The notes under the pieces are model-generated. The model did no database searches, had not been told where the DNA came from, and saw nothing but the letters and a program-made list of their open reading frames with translations. Made by a program: the position numbers and the translations under genes. This document shows, in pieces, positions 39,617 to 40,188 of a DNA stretch of 40,188 nt. Source of the DNA: Candidatus Wolfebacteria bacterium RIFCSPLOWO2_01_FULL_38_11 (GTDB taxonomy: Bacteria > Patescibacteriota > Minisyncoccia > UBA6257 > UBA9933); NCBI GenBank assembly GCA_001793825.1, contig MGIQ01000001.1:1-40188 (forward strand). The letters are read 5' to 3'. The number at the start of each line of letters is the position of its first letter. The stretch's first letter is position 1.

Positions 39617-40188
39617 AAATATAAATAATCATCATAAAGCCGGCCAATCCTTAATAGAACTTATTGTTGCTATCACAATTGGTGGAATTTTGCTGGGTGT
39701 CGCGACCGTAGCAGTTGTTCTGATTTTAAGGGTAAATTCCGATACTCGCGCGACACAAGTTGCTGTTTCGCTGGCTCAGGAATATCTTGATAATATTTCG
39801 GCGCTCAGTGAATCGGCTTGGGATAATATTTATGGTTTAAATAAAGGAAGTAGTTATCTTTATAGTATAAAAAATCTTTATCTTTCCCAGATTAGCGGCG
39901 GCGCTTGGCATACTTGCGGACTTAAAACTGATAAAACCGCTTATTGCTGGGGATCAAATGGCTTTGGCCAGCTTGGCGATAATTCAATAATAGACAAATT
40001 AACCCCAGTTCAAGTTTTAGGCGTTGGCGGAGCTGGCAATTTAGCCAATGTTTCCCAGATTACCAGTGGCGGCAATCACACTTGCGCCATTACAGCTAAT
40101 GGCTCAGCTTATTGCTGGGGATATAATGGCTTTGGCCAGCTTGGCGATAATTCAACAATAAATAGATATACTCCGGTTCAAGTCAAAG
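39597..40188 (+). CDS. prepilin fused to RCC1-like repeats (partial, runs off window)
   Basis: An open frame of 197 codons from ATG 39597 to the window end with no stop. Residues about 16-45 are a prepilin leader and helix: AG followed by QSLIE (Glu at +5) and a hydrophobic run. From about residue 96 two RCC1/BNR-like propeller repeats follow: ISGGAWHTCGL, AYCWGSNGFGQLGDNS, then ITSGGNHTCAI, AYCWGYNGFGQLGDNS, spaced about 55 residues. A seven-bladed propeller would need more blades beyond the window. It would display a beta-propeller on a pilus or pseudopilus. The start overlaps the preceding pilin gene. Confidence 0.85.
   Translation, partial: MVKLNTKNINNHHKAGQSLIELIVAITIGGILLGVATVAVVLILRVNSDTRATQVAVSLAQEYLDNISALSESAWDNIYGLNKGSSYLYSIKNLYLSQISGGAWHTCGLKTDKTAYCWGSNGFGQLGDNSIIDKLTPVQVLGVGGAGNLANVSQITSGGNHTCAITANGSAYCWGYNGFGQLGDNSTINRYTPVQVK

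Overview
The window reads as a piece of a small, moderately AT-rich bacterial genome of the Candidate Phyla Radiation (Patescibacteria, probably Parcubacteria-like). This is inferred from gene content and style: short versions of core proteins (EF-Ts of 146 aa, Pth of 173 aa), very short or absent mRNA leaders with few Shine-Dalgarno sites, type IV pilus genes, secreted Pro-linked repeat proteins, a class II ribonucleotide reductase, and small GC-rich palindromes scattered between and inside genes. TGA is used as a normal stop. No rRNA, CRISPR array, transposase or prophage is present.

Layout. 1-600: tRNA-Ser and a cold-shock protein. 600-4000: two consecutive copies of a pair made of a small membrane-anchored protein and a secreted repeat protein. 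4000-7400: CaCA antiporter, a glycerophosphodiesterase with its own promoter, operator-like palindrome and terminator, and a GT2 glycosyltransferase on the minus strand. 7480-14200: a copper and nitrite island, comprising a 4-TM protein, a CcdA-like membrane domain fused to a complete copper nitrite reductase, a thioredoxin-like protein, a Met/His-rich exported protein, a CuA-type cupredoxin, CopA and CopZ. 14200-19300: RmuC, GroES, GroEL, a Mu Gam-like DNA-end-binding protein and DNA polymerase IV. 19300-22210: S2, EF-Ts, a small membrane protein, tRNA-Tyr and an archaeal-type TyrRS. 22210-25800: tRNAs Thr(TGT), Thr(GGT), Trp, Pro, Arg and Phe mixed with a GIY-YIG protein, L33, Pcm and an unknown protein. 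25800-31060: Pth, signal peptidase I, HisRS, HIT protein, S21, YqeY-like, YbeY, FtsA. 31080-36210: PlsC, a lone receiver domain, FtsZ, class II RNR. 36200-end: PilB, PilC, a prepilin and the start of a prepilin fused to RCC1-like repeats that runs off the window.

Strongest observations. (1) Three tRNA genes (Thr-TGT, Trp, Pro-TGG) share one unusual layout: a complete tRNA sits between 10-13 bp inverted repeats that nearly touch its ends, and this stalk lies inside a second, partial tRNA-like shell. In the Pro locus the shell has a perfectly paired acceptor stem, D-arm, anticodon stem and T-arm, and its own promoter. (2) An archaeal-type TyrRS lies next to a tRNA-Tyr that has the bacterial long variable arm but the archaeal C1-G72 pair. 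(3) A CcdA-like membrane domain is fused to a copper nitrite reductase with every Cu ligand present. (4) A prepilin is fused to RCC1 repeats.

How the genes work together. The copper island can import reducing power (CcdA-like plus Trx-like), move and load copper (CopZ, CopA, Met-rich protein) and reduce nitrite outside the membrane with a CuA-type protein as possible electron carrier. The pilus genes and repeat proteins point to an attached or episymbiotic life. Much of the rest is translation, protein folding and division.
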